A stretch of 64,000 bases of DNA from Streptomyces venezuelae (GCF_008642295.1 NZ_CP029190.1:4385501-4449500); one strand, 5' to 3'; counted from the stretch's first letter, positions 37,008 through 45,807 are shown. Program-made: numbers and translations. The notes: generated from the letters alone by a model not told the origin.

Positions 37008-37796
37008 ATGTCGGACCAGCCAGGACCCGAACCCGTACCCGTGGAGCGGCTGCGTTTCGACCTGCCGCCCGAGCCCGGCACCCCCGGGCAGGAGCGCGCG
37101 CACCGCAAGGAGCGGCTCGCCGAGGCCTTGCGGCTGCTGGCGCGGCTCGGCTGGGAGGACGGGGTGGCCGGGCACATCACCGCGCGGGACCCGGAGTTCC
37201 CGGACTGCTACTGGGTGAACCCCTTCGGAACGGCCTTCGGCGGGCTGACCCCCGCCGATCTGCTGCTGGTCGACGGGGAAGGGCGGGTGCTCCAGGGCGG
37301 GCGCCGGGTCAACGAGCTGGCCTTCGCCGTGCATGCGGCCGTCCACCGGGCCCGCCCCGAGGTGGTGTCCGTGGTCCGGGTGCCGGCCCCGTACGGCCGC
37401 GCCCTGGCCGCCCTCGGCGAGCTGCTGGCCCCGATCACCCCGGAGGCCTGCGCCTTCTACGAGGACCACGCCCTGCTGGACGAGTTCGCGGTCGCCGAGG
37501 ACCCCGCCCGGATCGGCCGGGCGCTGGGCCCGTACAAGGCGCTGATCCTGCGCAACCGCGGGCTGCTGACGGTCGGTGGCTCGGTGGACGCCGCGGTCTG
37601 GTGGTCCATCGCGGCGGAACGGGCCGCGCAGGTGCAGCTGATCGCGCGGGCGGCCGGGAAGCCGGTGCCCATCGACCACCGGGCGGCGGTCGCGACCCGC
37701 GAGCGGTTCGGGACGGATCTGGCGGCCTGGGTGAGCTACCAGCCGCTGCGCCGGCAGCCGGGCCCGGCCGGTGGCGTCAACATCATGAACGGTTAA
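37008..37796 (+). CDS. Class II aldolase/adducin-family protein lacking all metal-binding His
   Basis: 262 residues with the family fold: GWEDGVAGHITARDPEF, CYWVNPFGTAFGGLTPADLL, PEACAFYEDHALLDEF and LILRNRGLLTVGGSVDAAVW. Active family members bind Zn with His-x-His before PYG and a third His in LRNHGLLTVG. Here these positions read VRVPAPYG (Arg124, Pro126) and LRNRGLL (Arg184). The glycine-rich loop and the rest are conserved, so a binding or regulatory function is more likely than aldol cleavage. ATG at 37008 with ribosome site GAAGGAG. It follows guaA after a terminator, so it is probably separate. Confidence 0.84.
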   Translation: MSDQPGPEPVPVERLRFDLPPEPGTPGQERAHRKERLAEALRLLARLGWEDGVAGHITARDPEFPDCYWVNPFGTAFGGLTPADLLLVDGEGRVLQGGRRVNELAFAVHAAVHRARPEVVSVVRVPAPYGRALAALGELLAPITPEACAFYEDHALLDEFAVAEDPARIGRALGPYKALILRNRGLLTVGGSVDAAVWWSIAAERAAQVQLIARAAGKPVPIDHRAAVATRERFGTDLAAWVSYQPLRRQPGPAGGVNIMNG

Positions 37797-37840
37797 TCAC
37801 CTGCTCTGACATCGTGCGCAATCCGGAGCACTGGCGTAGT

Positions 37841-37866
37841 GGTGCACAATTCGCAGGCACTGCACC
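37841..37866. promoter_or_regulatory. Inverted repeat upstream of a membrane-protein gene
   Basis: GGTGCA (37841-37846) and TGCACC (37861-37866) are separated by 14 bases, 57 bases before the next start. A possible operator; evidence is only the symmetry. Confidence 0.35.
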
Positions 37867-37922
37867 GTAGTTCGGCAGTCCAGTAGCTCTGTAGATCAGA
37901 AGTCCAGAGAGGCGGCACGCTC

Positions 37923-39188
37923 GTGGCTGTCCAAGAGATCCACCGAACCACCCACGGCGGCGGCTGCACCTGCGACGACTGCCCGCACGGGGCGCGGGAG
38001 GGCCACCGCCGCGCCGATCTGGCCTTCCGGGAGAAGCGGGACGGGTTCGCGGCCGGCCAGGGGCTGCCCGCGGCGGTCGCCCGCTCGGCCGGCGCCTCCC
38101 GCCAGTGGGTGTCCGACGAGCTGACCGTGTCCGCCCGTACGGTCGCCGACCGGGGCCGCGAGGCCGGCCTTTCCTGGCTGTACCTGCTGTCCCGGCGGGC
38201 CGTCCTCACGGTGTGGATCGCCGCCGGGGTGCTGCTGCTGGTCCAGGTCGGCACCGCGCTCGGCACCGGCTGGTCCACCGCCCGGACCGCCGGGCTGCTG
38301 GCCGCACTGCTGCTGGCCGGGCTGCTCACGGTGGCGGCCCGGGCGCAGTCCCTCCGCGGCGGGCTGCTGGCCCCGCTGGTCGGCGAGGACAACCGGCTGT
38401 CCACCTCCAAGGCGGTGCCCTGCGCCTGGCTGCTGCTGACCGCCTTCGCCGCCCTGCTGCCGGCGCTGCGGCTGGCCGCCTCCGGGCCGGGGGCGGAGCG
38501 GGACGCCCTGTACGCCGGCCTGGAGCTGTGGCGGGCGCTGCCGCTGCTGTCCGTGCTGGCGCTGACCTCCGCGGTGGCGGTGGTGGTCCGCCGGGTGGTG
38601 TCCGTACGGATCCTCGCGCAGCGGCTGCAGAAGCTGCCGGCGGACCGGCCGCGCGGGGCCGACCTGCTGACCGACGACGCGGGGCGGGGCAGCTTCCCCG
38701 ACGCCCAGTACGTGCTGGTGTCCACGGTGGTGCTGGCCCATGCGGCGGTGTCGCTGGCCCGGTTCCCGGACCGGCTGCCGCGGCTGCCCTGGGCGCTGGC
38801 CCTGCTGGTCGCCCTGTCGGCGGTGGTCTACCTGGCCGCCAAGTACGCGGAGGGAAGCCGTCCGCTGGTGCTGTCGGTGGTCCGGACCCGGGAGCCGGGG
38901 GACCTGGACGCGGCGGTCCGGACCGGGGACGACATCGAGATCCGCGGGGTGGGCTTCGTGCCGCCCGGCGCGCACACCCCGGAGATGCTGGCGCGGCTGG
39001 TGGTGCGGATCGGGGCGGTGCACGTGCACGTGCCGCTGGTGCCGGTCGCGGGCGGGTTCACCAACCCCTCGGACACCGTGCTGGTGGTCCCGGTGCCGGC
39101 CGAGGTGGAACCCGGGCGCACCGAGATCCAGGTGGTGACCGCGGCGGGGGTGGAATCCAACCGTTGCGCCATCGACGTGGCCGACTGA
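37923..39188 (+). CDS. Membrane protein with N-terminal Cys cluster, unknown function
   Basis: 421 residues. The N-terminus has GGGCTCDDCPHG (CxCxxC), which could bind metal. About six hydrophobic segments follow between residues 90 and 305 (for example AVLTVWIAAGVLLLVQVG and LPWALALLVALSAVVYLAA). The C-terminal ~110 residues look like a soluble beta-rich domain (DDIEIRGVGFVPPGAHTPEM, IQVVTAAGVESNRCAIDVAD). I do not recognise the family. GTG start with AGAGAGGCGG upstream. A DoxX-type gene follows after 24 bases, suggesting one transcript. Confidence 0.75.
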   Translation: MAVQEIHRTTHGGGCTCDDCPHGAREGHRRADLAFREKRDGFAAGQGLPAAVARSAGASRQWVSDELTVSARTVADRGREAGLSWLYLLSRRAVLTVWIAAGVLLLVQVGTALGTGWSTARTAGLLAALLLAGLLTVAARAQSLRGGLLAPLVGEDNRLSTSKAVPCAWLLLTAFAALLPALRLAASGPGAERDALYAGLELWRALPLLSVLALTSAVAVVVRRVVSVRILAQRLQKLPADRPRGADLLTDDAGRGSFPDAQYVLVSTVVLAHAAVSLARFPDRLPRLPWALALLVALSAVVYLAAKYAEGSRPLVLSVVRTREPGDLDAAVRTGDDIEIRGVGFVPPGAHTPEMLARLVVRIGAVHVHVPLVPVAGGFTNPSDTVLVVPVPAEVEPGRTEIQVVTAAGVESNRCAIDVAD

Positions 39189-39212
39189 CCGGGATGGGGG
39201 TAGACATGGGTC

Positions 39213-39767
39213 GTGACCCAGACTTCCGAACGGACCTCCGAACCCCTGCCTCGTTCCGGGTCGCGGCGCGCCGCCCTGTGGTCGCGGTTCGCCGCCCTGC
39301 GGGAGGGCGTCGCCCCGTACGCCCTGCTGCCGCTGCGCCTGTTCCTCGGCGTGACCTTCGTCTATGCCGGGCTGGACAAGCTGTTCGACCCCGCCTTCCT
39401 CTCCGATGATCCGGAGCGCCAGGGGTCGATCGCCTTCCAGATGACCAACATCCGGGACCTGTCGGCGATTCCGTCCCTGGTGGACCTCGGGCTGAAGGCG
39501 CCGGTGGCCGTCGGTGCGGCCATGGCCGTCGGCGAGCTGCTGGTGGGCCTGGGCACCCTCGCCGGGCTGTTCGCCCGGGTCGCGGCTCTCGGCGGGGCAC
39601 TGATCTCGCTCAGCCTGTGGCTCACCATGAGCTGGCAGGCCTCCCCGTACTACTACGGCAACGACCTGCCGTACCTGATGGCCTGGCTGCCGCTGGTGCT
39701 GGCCGGAGCGGCCTACTGGTCGCTGGACGCGCTGATCCGGTCGCGCCGGTCGCGGCGTACGGCGTAG
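39213..39767 (+). CDS. DoxX-family membrane protein
   Basis: 184 residues. DoxX signature region LLPLRLFLGVTFVYAGLDKL with four membrane helices; GELLVGLGTLAGLFARVAAL and YLMAWLPLVLAGAAYWSLDA are typical. DoxX proteins are linked to thiol and redox homeostasis at the membrane, although molecular roles are poorly known. GTG start. The 3' end overlaps the convergent small membrane gene by 55 bases. Confidence 0.86.
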   Translation: MTQTSERTSEPLPRSGSRRAALWSRFAALREGVAPYALLPLRLFLGVTFVYAGLDKLFDPAFLSDDPERQGSIAFQMTNIRDLSAIPSLVDLGLKAPVAVGAAMAVGELLVGLGTLAGLFARVAALGGALISLSLWLTMSWQASPYYYGNDLPYLMAWLPLVLAGAAYWSLDALIRSRRSRRTA

Positions 39768-39937
39768 GTGATCAGGCCCAGCAGGGCGGCCAGGGACAGC
39801 CCGCCCATGGTCATCGGGACGATCACCCACCAGGCCAGGTCGGTCTCGCCGGCCGCGTCGAGCAGGTAGAGCACGCCCGCCACCAGCAGGACCAGGCCCG
39901 CGAGGAGCCGGCCGGGCTGGAACTCATGCCGCCGCAC
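39713..39937 (-). CDS. Small two-helix membrane protein
   Basis: 74 residues. Two hydrophobic segments (LLAGLVLLVAGVLYLLDAAG and WWVIVPMTMGGLSLAALLGL) and a basic tail RRDRRDR. The GTG at 39937 has ribosome site GGAGG and overlaps the PspC gene by 14 bases, so it is probably co-translated with that gene. Its 3' end overlaps the DoxX gene on the other strand. Confidence 0.68.
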   Translation of the reverse strand: MRRHEFQPGRLLAGLVLLVAGVLYLLDAAGETDLAWWVIVPMTMGGLSLAALLGLITYAVRRDRRDRISASSDQ

Positions 39938-41237
39938 GGGCCACCTCCACCTGTCCCACACCTGCGGTCAGGTGCAGTTCGATCGTTCCGCCGGCCTCGG
40001 TGCCGGCGGCGGGCGGCAGGGTCGCCGTCCGCTTCTGGTTGCGTACGCCCTCGATGCGGTCGGGCCGTTCGCCGGGCAGCTGTACGTCGCCCACCCGGAC
40101 CCGGATGTCGGCCTCGGCGGTGACCTCGCGGGGCAGGACCACCTTGAGCCGGCCGGCGTCGATGGCGGCGCTGACGGCGAGCGTGCTGCCCTTGGCCACG
40201 TCCAGCCGGCTCAGGTCCAGGGTGGCGAGGCCGGTGCCGGCTTCGTAGGACGGCTTGACCTCGGCGACGGCGGCCGGCCGCCACTCGACCCGCCGGAAGT
40301 CGGTGCCGATGTCCCGGGGCAGCACGGCGGCCCCCGCCAGCAGGCCGGCGGTGAGCACGGCGAGCAGGATGGTGCCGAGGCCCGTGCGACCGCGGAAGGC
40401 GCTGACCGCGAGGCCCAGGCCGAACAGGGCGAGGGAGCAGGCGAGACCGACCTGGAGGGCCTGCCCCAGCGGATTGCCGTGCCAGCTGGCGGCGGCGCCG
40501 GCCAGCCCGGCGAGCAGCGCGCACACAAAGACCCGGCCGCCGATCCCGCCGCGCGGCGGACGGTTCCCCCGGGCGCGGTCCGGCCCGGCGCGGTCCGGTG
40601 CGAGCGGGCCGCCGGCCTCGTCCGGTCCGGCGGCGTCGCCGTCGGGCCCCCACAGATAACCGGTGCCCGGGGCCCCGTTCTTGACCAGCGGGTCCTTCCA
40701 CCAGGAGGGGGTGCCGGGGGTCGGCGGAGCCTGGGTCTCCGGCGGGGCCTCGACCCGCGGGTGGGCCGGCTCGGCCTCGGCGGCGGGCACCGACCGGCGG
40801 CGGTGCGACCAGTAGGCCGCTCCGGCCACGGCCAGGATCACCAGGACCGAGAATCCGCCCATGCCGCCGTTGTCCAGCAGCGACAGGAACACCGCGCAAC
40901 CGACCAGCGAGGCCAGCACCGCGGCCAGGGTGCCGCCCTCGATCCGGCCGGTGAGCAGCTTCCTGGCCTCGTTGTCCTCCTCGCCGTCCAGGGGCACCAG
41001 CAGCCAGGCGAAGCCGTAGAAGATCAGACCGACGCCGCCGGTGACCGCGAGGACACCCAGCACGATCCGGAAGATCACCGGGTCGAGGTCGAAGTACCGG
41101 CCCAGGCCGCCGCAGACGCCCGCCAGCACCTTGTCGCGTTTGCTGCGGCGCAGCGGCGGGCGGTCGGCCGGGGCGGCGGCCCGTTCGCCGGCCGGTTCGG
41201 CCGGTCCGGCCGGCGGGGACTCGTGGACTTCGGTCAT
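39924..41237 (-). CDS. PspC-domain membrane protein with C-terminal toastrack-like domain
   Basis: 437 residues. PspC domain at about 28-85 (RRSKRDKVLAGVCGGLGRYF, then DPVIFRIVLGVLAVTGGVGL). A linker rich in Pro and Ala follows, with several more membrane helices (~115-290). A soluble C-terminal domain (~300-435) has the regular beta strands of a LiaF/LiaG toastrack fold (GLATLDLSRLDVAKGSTLAV, LKVVLPREVTAEADIRVRVG). ATG at 41237. It is divergent from a PspC-containing sensor kinase, forming a LiaFSR-like envelope-stress module. Confidence 0.85.
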   Translation of the reverse strand: MTEVHESPPAGPAEPAGERAAAPADRPPLRRSKRDKVLAGVCGGLGRYFDLDPVIFRIVLGVLAVTGGVGLIFYGFAWLLVPLDGEEDNEARKLLTGRIEGGTLAAVLASLVGCAVFLSLLDNGGMGGFSVLVILAVAGAAYWSHRRRSVPAAEAEPAHPRVEAPPETQAPPTPGTPSWWKDPLVKNGAPGTGYLWGPDGDAAGPDEAGGPLAPDRAGPDRARGNRPPRGGIGGRVFVCALLAGLAGAAASWHGNPLGQALQVGLACSLALFGLGLAVSAFRGRTGLGTILLAVLTAGLLAGAAVLPRDIGTDFRRVEWRPAAVAEVKPSYEAGTGLATLDLSRLDVAKGSTLAVSAAIDAGRLKVVLPREVTAEADIRVRVGDVQLPGERPDRIEGVRNQKRTATLPPAAGTEAGGTIELHLTAGVGQVEVARAAA

Positions 41238-41380
41238 GCGTCCATGGTGACGGCCGCCCGTACCTGCCGGTATCCGGCCCGACCCTGGCGCAACCCTGAT
41301 AAATCCCGGAGGGCGGACGGGGGAAAACCGGGGGCTCTCCCGATGTCCCCGGCCCGCCCGCCCATGTGACCATCGGGAAC

Positions 41381-42676
41381 ATGCCAGTGGTCCCCGCATC
41401 CAGCAGTCCGCACGTCCCCGACACCGAGGAGCAGCCGCAGCGCAGGCTCTACCGGAGCGCCGACGGGCGGATGCTGGGCGGTGTCGCGCGCGGCCTCGCC
41501 GGGCACCTCGGGCTGCCCGTGGTCTGGGTCCGGCTCGCCTTCCTCGGCATGTTCATGTTCGGCGAGGGGCTGGGGGTGCTGCTCTACGCCGCGTTCTGGG
41601 TCTTCGTCCCGCTGGGGGTCGGCGGCAAGCCCACCGGCCGCTCGCTCTTCGAGACCCTGCCGGACGGCCGCCGCCGGCTCCGCACCCCCGACAAGGGGCA
41701 GATCGTCGCCCTGGCCGTGCTGGCCGTCGGGGTGGTCCTGTTCATCACCAAGGTGCAGGTCGGCGGCGAGTCCGGCCGCTACCTGTGGCCCACCCTGCTG
41801 GTCGGGGCAGGCGTGGTCCTGGTGTGGCGGCAGGCCGACAACGCCCGCCGCGCGCACTGGACGGCCGCCGCGGGCCGGAACGCCCGGCTGCTCCAGGCGG
41901 GGCGGGCCCTCGCCGGAGTCGCCCTGGTGGGCGTCGGGCTCACCGTGTTCATCGTCGTACGGGGCTCCGCCGCTCAGCTCGGCAACCTCCTCACCGCCAC
42001 CCTCGCCGTCCTCGTCGGCATCGCCCTGCTCGCCGGACCCTGGCTGATCCGGATGACCCAGGACCTCTCCGAGGAGCGGCTGATGCGCATCCGCGCCCAG
42101 GAGCGGGCCGAGGTCGCCGCCCACGTCCACGACTCGGTGCTGCACACCCTCACCCTGATCCAGCGCAATGCCGAGGACGCCGGCGAGGTCCGGCGGCTGG
42201 CCCGGGCGCAGGAGCGCGAGCTGCGGAACTGGCTCTACAAGCCGGAGGGCACCGGCAAGGACGAGGCGGAGGAGCCGGACACGCTCGCCGAGGCCGTGAA
42301 GAAGACCGCGGCCGAGGTGGAGGACCACCACGGGGTCCCCATCGAGGTCGTGGTCGTCGGCGACTGCCCGCTGGACGACCGGCTGGGCGCCCAGCTCCAG
42401 GCGGCGCGCGAGGCGATGGTGAACGCCGCCAAGTACGGTGGCGAGGGCGGACCGGTGCAGGTCTACGCGGAGGTGGAGGGCCGGACGGTGTTCGTGTCCG
42501 TACGGGACCGGGGACCGGGCTTCGACATCGACGCGGTACCCGGCGACCGGATGGGCGTACGAGAATCGATCATCGGCCGGATGCAGCGCAACGGCGGGAC
42601 CGCCCGGCTGCGGTCCGCGGCCGGCGGGGGCACGGAAGTCGAGCTGGAGATGGAGAGGGCGGCGAGCGCGCAATGA
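41381..42676 (+). CDS. PspC-domain sensor histidine kinase (HisKA_3 / NarL type)
   Basis: 431 residues. N-terminal PspC domain (RLYRSADGRMLGGVARGLAG, VWVRLAFLGMFMFGEGLGVL), then further membrane helices to about 230. HisKA_3 carries the phospho-acceptor in RAEVAAHVHDSVLHTLTLIQ, and HATPase_c has AREAMVNAAKYGG and VRDRGPGFDID. Kinases of this kind pair with LuxR-type regulators, here the next gene, which it overlaps by 4 bases (ATGA). The ATG at 41381 is used; a GTG 15 bases earlier is possible but lacks a ribosome site. Confidence 0.9.
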   Translation: MPVVPASSSPHVPDTEEQPQRRLYRSADGRMLGGVARGLAGHLGLPVVWVRLAFLGMFMFGEGLGVLLYAAFWVFVPLGVGGKPTGRSLFETLPDGRRRLRTPDKGQIVALAVLAVGVVLFITKVQVGGESGRYLWPTLLVGAGVVLVWRQADNARRAHWTAAAGRNARLLQAGRALAGVALVGVGLTVFIVVRGSAAQLGNLLTATLAVLVGIALLAGPWLIRMTQDLSEERLMRIRAQERAEVAAHVHDSVLHTLTLIQRNAEDAGEVRRLARAQERELRNWLYKPEGTGKDEAEEPDTLAEAVKKTAAEVEDHHGVPIEVVVVGDCPLDDRLGAQLQAAREAMVNAAKYGGEGGPVQVYAEVEGRTVFVSVRDRGPGFDIDAVPGDRMGVRESIIGRMQRNGGTARLRSAAGGGTEVELEMERAASAQ

Positions 42677-43356
42677 CCGAGGAGAACGACCGGAGCCGGC
42701 ACGTGCGGGTGGTGCTCGTCGACGACCACCGGATGTTCCGTACAGGCGTCCAGGCGGAGATCGGCGAGACGGAGCGCACCGGGGTCGAGGTGGTCGGCGA
42801 GGCCGCCGATGTGGACCAGGCGGTCACGGTCATCACGGCCACCCGCCCCGAGGTGGTGCTGCTGGACGTGCACCTGCCCGGCGGCGGCGGGGTCGAGGTG
42901 CTGCGGCGCTGCGCCCCGCTGATGGCGGCGGCGGAGAACCCGGTGCGGTTCCTGGCCCTGTCGGTGTCGGACGCGGCCGAGGACGTCATCGGCGTGATCC
43001 GGGGCGGGGCCCGCGGGTACGTCACCAAGACGATCACCGGCGCCGACCTGGTCGACTCGGTCTTCCGGGTGCAGGAGGGGGACGCGGTGTTCTCGCCGCG
43101 GCTGGCGGGCTTCGTGCTGGACGCCTTCGCCTCCACCGACGCGCCGCCGGTGGACGAGGACATGGACCGGCTGACCCAGCGGGAGCGGGAGGTGCTGCGG
43201 CTGATCGCCCGCGGGTACGCGTACAAGGAGATCGCCAAGCAGTTGTTCATCTCGGTGAAGACGGTCGAATCGCATGTCTCGGCCGTGCTGCGGAAGCTCC
43301 AGCTGTCGAACCGGCACGAGCTGACCCGGTGGGCCACCGCACGCCGGCTGGTGTGA
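42673..43356 (+). CDS. LuxR/NarL-family response regulator
   Basis: 227 residues. Receiver domain with VVLVDDHRMFRTGVQAE, phosphorylated Asp in VVLLDVHLPGGGG and Lys in GYVTKTITGAD; C-terminal LuxR helix-turn-helix LTQREREVLRLIARGYAYKE and VKTVESHVSAVLRKLQL. Its start overlaps the kinase stop. It should control envelope-stress genes, probably including the divergent PspC gene. Confidence 0.92.
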   Translation: MTEENDRSRHVRVVLVDDHRMFRTGVQAEIGETERTGVEVVGEAADVDQAVTVITATRPEVVLLDVHLPGGGGVEVLRRCAPLMAAAENPVRFLALSVSDAAEDVIGVIRGGARGYVTKTITGADLVDSVFRVQEGDAVFSPRLAGFVLDAFASTDAPPVDEDMDRLTQREREVLRLIARGYAYKEIAKQLFISVKTVESHVSAVLRKLQLSNRHELTRWATARRLV

Positions 43357-43437
43357 CGGCCGCTGCGACGGCTGGTGTGATGCATACCGCAATGAAATAG
43401 GGCAACCCGGACGGGCTGTGTGCCCCTCTAGGGAGGC

Positions 43438-44544
43438 GTGACGAGCCTGACCGGGACCCCGCTCTACGCGACGGCGATCGCCCTCACGGTGATCGCCGTC
43501 CTGCTGCCGCTGCTGCTGTGGAGCAGGGTGCGCGGCCCGGCCGCGGTGCGGGGGCTGGTGCGCTGCTCGATGGTGGTCTTCGCCCAGGTGACGGCCATTG
43601 CACTGGTCTTCGTCGCGGTGAACCGGTCGGAGAACTTCTACGCCTCCTGGGACGATCTGCTCGGTACCGGGGACTACGTGGTCGCGGCCCACGACCTGGG
43701 CCCGGACGGGCTGGGCGGCCGGAAGGCCGCCGATCTGCCCAGGGTCCGCCAGGAGTTCCGGCCGGACGGGGCCTTCGGCGGCCGGGTCCTGACCGCGCAG
43801 GTCGACGGCACCGTCTCCGGGGTGCAGGGCGATGTGCACGTGTGGCTGCCGCCGCAGTACGAGGACCCGGCCTGGAAGGACCGCAGGTTCCCGGTGGTCG
43901 AGCTGATCCCGGGCATGCCCGGCACCGGGACGTCCTGGTTCCAGGGGCTGAAGGTGCACGAGGTGCTGGAACCGCTGATGAAGAGCGGAAAGATCCCGCC
44001 CTTCGTCCTGGTCTCGGCGCGCACCATGCTGCTGGGCGGCACCGACACCGGCTGTGCCAACATCCCCGGCAAGGTCAATGCCGACAGCTGGCTGAGCGTG
44101 GACGTCCGGCGGGCGGTGACCGACACCTTCCGGGTCTCGGACCGGGCCGGGGCCTGGGGCGTGTCCGGGTACTCGGCAGGCGGCCACTGCGCCGCCAGGC
44201 TGGCGATCGCGCACCCCGACCGGTACGCCGCGGCGGTCTCCCTGTCCGGCTACAACGACCCGGCCCAGGAACCGACCTCGCTGGTCGGCCGCGATCCGGA
44301 ACTCCGCCGCAGCCACAACCTGCTGACCATGCTGACCTCGGCCGCGACCCCGCCGCCGGTCGCACTGTGGCTCTCCGGAGCCCAGAAGGACGGCTACGAG
44401 GCCGGGCAGGCGCTGGCCCGGGCGGCGCACCCGCCGACGGTGGTCCACGCGGAGCGGGTGGCCGGCGGCCACAACATCGAATCCTGGGTCCGCCAGATCC
44501 CCCGGACCTTCGCCTGGCTGGGCACCCGGCTGAAGGCGGCCTGA
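43438..44544 (+). CDS. Membrane-anchored alpha/beta-hydrolase esterase
   Basis: 368 residues. Two N-terminal membrane helices (~8-60) and then an esterase-D / mycolyltransferase-like domain with nucleophile elbow GVSGYSAGGH, VVELIPGMPGTGTSWF before it and the late His in GGHNIESWVRQ. The catalytic Ser, an Asp in the sheet and His are present. Substrate unknown; related Streptomyces proteins are annotated as putative esterases. The GTG start sits only two bases after GGGAGG, so a slightly later start is possible. Confidence 0.8.
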   Translation: MTSLTGTPLYATAIALTVIAVLLPLLLWSRVRGPAAVRGLVRCSMVVFAQVTAIALVFVAVNRSENFYASWDDLLGTGDYVVAAHDLGPDGLGGRKAADLPRVRQEFRPDGAFGGRVLTAQVDGTVSGVQGDVHVWLPPQYEDPAWKDRRFPVVELIPGMPGTGTSWFQGLKVHEVLEPLMKSGKIPPFVLVSARTMLLGGTDTGCANIPGKVNADSWLSVDVRRAVTDTFRVSDRAGAWGVSGYSAGGHCAARLAIAHPDRYAAAVSLSGYNDPAQEPTSLVGRDPELRRSHNLLTMLTSAATPPPVALWLSGAQKDGYEAGQALARAAHPPTVVHAERVAGGHNIESWVRQIPRTFAWLGTRLKAA

Positions 44545-44552
44545 GCCGGAAC

Positions 44553-44599
44553 GGGCCGGGCGGGGAGGCAGGGCGGGGAGGGCCGGGCGGGGCGGGCGG
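44553..44599 (+). other. G-rich tract with G-quadruplex potential
   Basis: Nine runs of three or more G in 47 bases, with loops of 1-5 bases, lie between two convergent genes. On the RNA of the esterase gene it could form stacked quadruplexes and act as a non-canonical terminator or stability element. The convergent NlpC/P60 transcript would be C-rich here. Confidence 0.6.
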
Positions 44600-45706
44600 T
44601 CAGGCCGGGCGGCTGGCGCCGGCCCAGGGCATCGAGTCCACCGGGGCGATGCGCACCGTGGAGCCCGGGCGCGGGGCGTGGATCATCTTGCCGTCGCCGA
44701 TGTAGAGCCCGACGTGGGTGATCCCGGAGTAGAAGAAGACCAGGTCGCCGGGGGCCAGCCCGCTCTTGGTGATCCGCTGCCCGGCGTTGATCTGGGTGTA
44801 GGTGGTGCGCGGCAGGGAGACCCCCGCGGAGCGCCAGGCGGCCTGGGTGAGGCCCGAGCAGTCGAAGGAGCCGGGGCCGGTGGCCCCCCAGACGTACGGC
44901 TTGCCGATCGCCCCGTACGCGAAGGCGACGGCGCGGGCCGCGCGGGAGCTGCCGGCGGCCGGGCGGGCCGGGGCGGGCGCCGGGCGGGCGGCGGCACCGG
45001 CCTTGGCCGCGCCGGCTGCGGCGGCGGGCGCGGCGGGCGACGTGGGCGCGGCTGCGGGGCCGGAGTGGGCGTTCCGGGCCTCGTACGCGGCCCGCTCCTC
45101 CGCGGTCAGCCGGGCCAGCAGCCGCTTGGCCGCCGCCAGCTTGGACTCCACGGTCTGCTTGTGGCGGGCCAGCTCGGCCTGCCGTTCGCGCAGCTCGGCC
45201 AGCTGCCCGGCGGCCTCCTCGCGCAGCGTGCCGACCTCGCCGAGCTGCCGGCGTACCGAGGCGATCTCGGCGGCCTTGCGATCGCCGGTCCGTTCCAGGA
45301 TGGCCGCCCGGTCCAGGTACTCCTGCGGGCTGTCGGCGAGCACCAGCTGGACGGCCGGCCCCAGCGCCCCGCTGCGGTACTGGGAGGTGGCGAGCGAACC
45401 CAGGGCGTTGCGGGCGGTGTTGAGCCGGTCGGTCTGGCGGGCCGTCCGCTCCCGCAGCCCGGCGAGGGACCGCTCGGCCCGGTCGGCCTTGTCCTTCGCC
45501 CCGTTGTAGCGCTCGGCCGCGGCCTCGGCCTCCTCGTAGAGGCGGTCCACCTGGGCCTTGACCTGGTCCGGGGAGAGCCGCGGCTCCGCCTGCGAGGACC
45601 CTTCGAACGCGGTGGCGGTGGCAGCGCCCGCGAGGGCGAGGGTGGCGGCCTTCCGGACGGTGCCGCCGGAGAGCGGGCGCTGCCTGGGCTTTCGATGACT
45701 GGCCAC
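44600..45706 (-). CDS. NlpC/P60 peptidoglycan hydrolase with coiled coil
   Basis: 368 residues. An export signal-like N-terminus (basic, then TLALAGAATATAF), a long coiled-coil region (~45-205; QVDRLYEEAEAAAERYNGAK onward), an Ala/Pro linker and a C-terminal NlpC/P60 domain with catalytic Cys in GSFDCSGLTQ, His in ITHVGLYIGDG and the third residue in MIHAPRPGS. It should be a D,L-endopeptidase cutting peptide stems; the coiled coil is typical of partners of the FtsEX-type regulation. ATG at 45706. Confidence 0.9.
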   Translation of the reverse strand: MASHRKPRQRPLSGGTVRKAATLALAGAATATAFEGSSQAEPRLSPDQVKAQVDRLYEEAEAAAERYNGAKDKADRAERSLAGLRERTARQTDRLNTARNALGSLATSQYRSGALGPAVQLVLADSPQEYLDRAAILERTGDRKAAEIASVRRQLGEVGTLREEAAGQLAELRERQAELARHKQTVESKLAAAKRLLARLTAEERAAYEARNAHSGPAAAPTSPAAPAAAAGAAKAGAAARPAPAPARPAAGSSRAARAVAFAYGAIGKPYVWGATGPGSFDCSGLTQAAWRSAGVSLPRTTYTQINAGQRITKSGLAPGDLVFFYSGITHVGLYIGDGKMIHAPRPGSTVRIAPVDSMPWAGASRPA

Positions 45707-45807
45707 GGGGGGCGTCCTTCCGTTCGTCTTGGGGGAGGACGCTAGACCCGGAGGTAACGGGCGGATGACGAGATGGCTCGAAGTGATCGGATGTGACCGG
45801 TTGCCGG

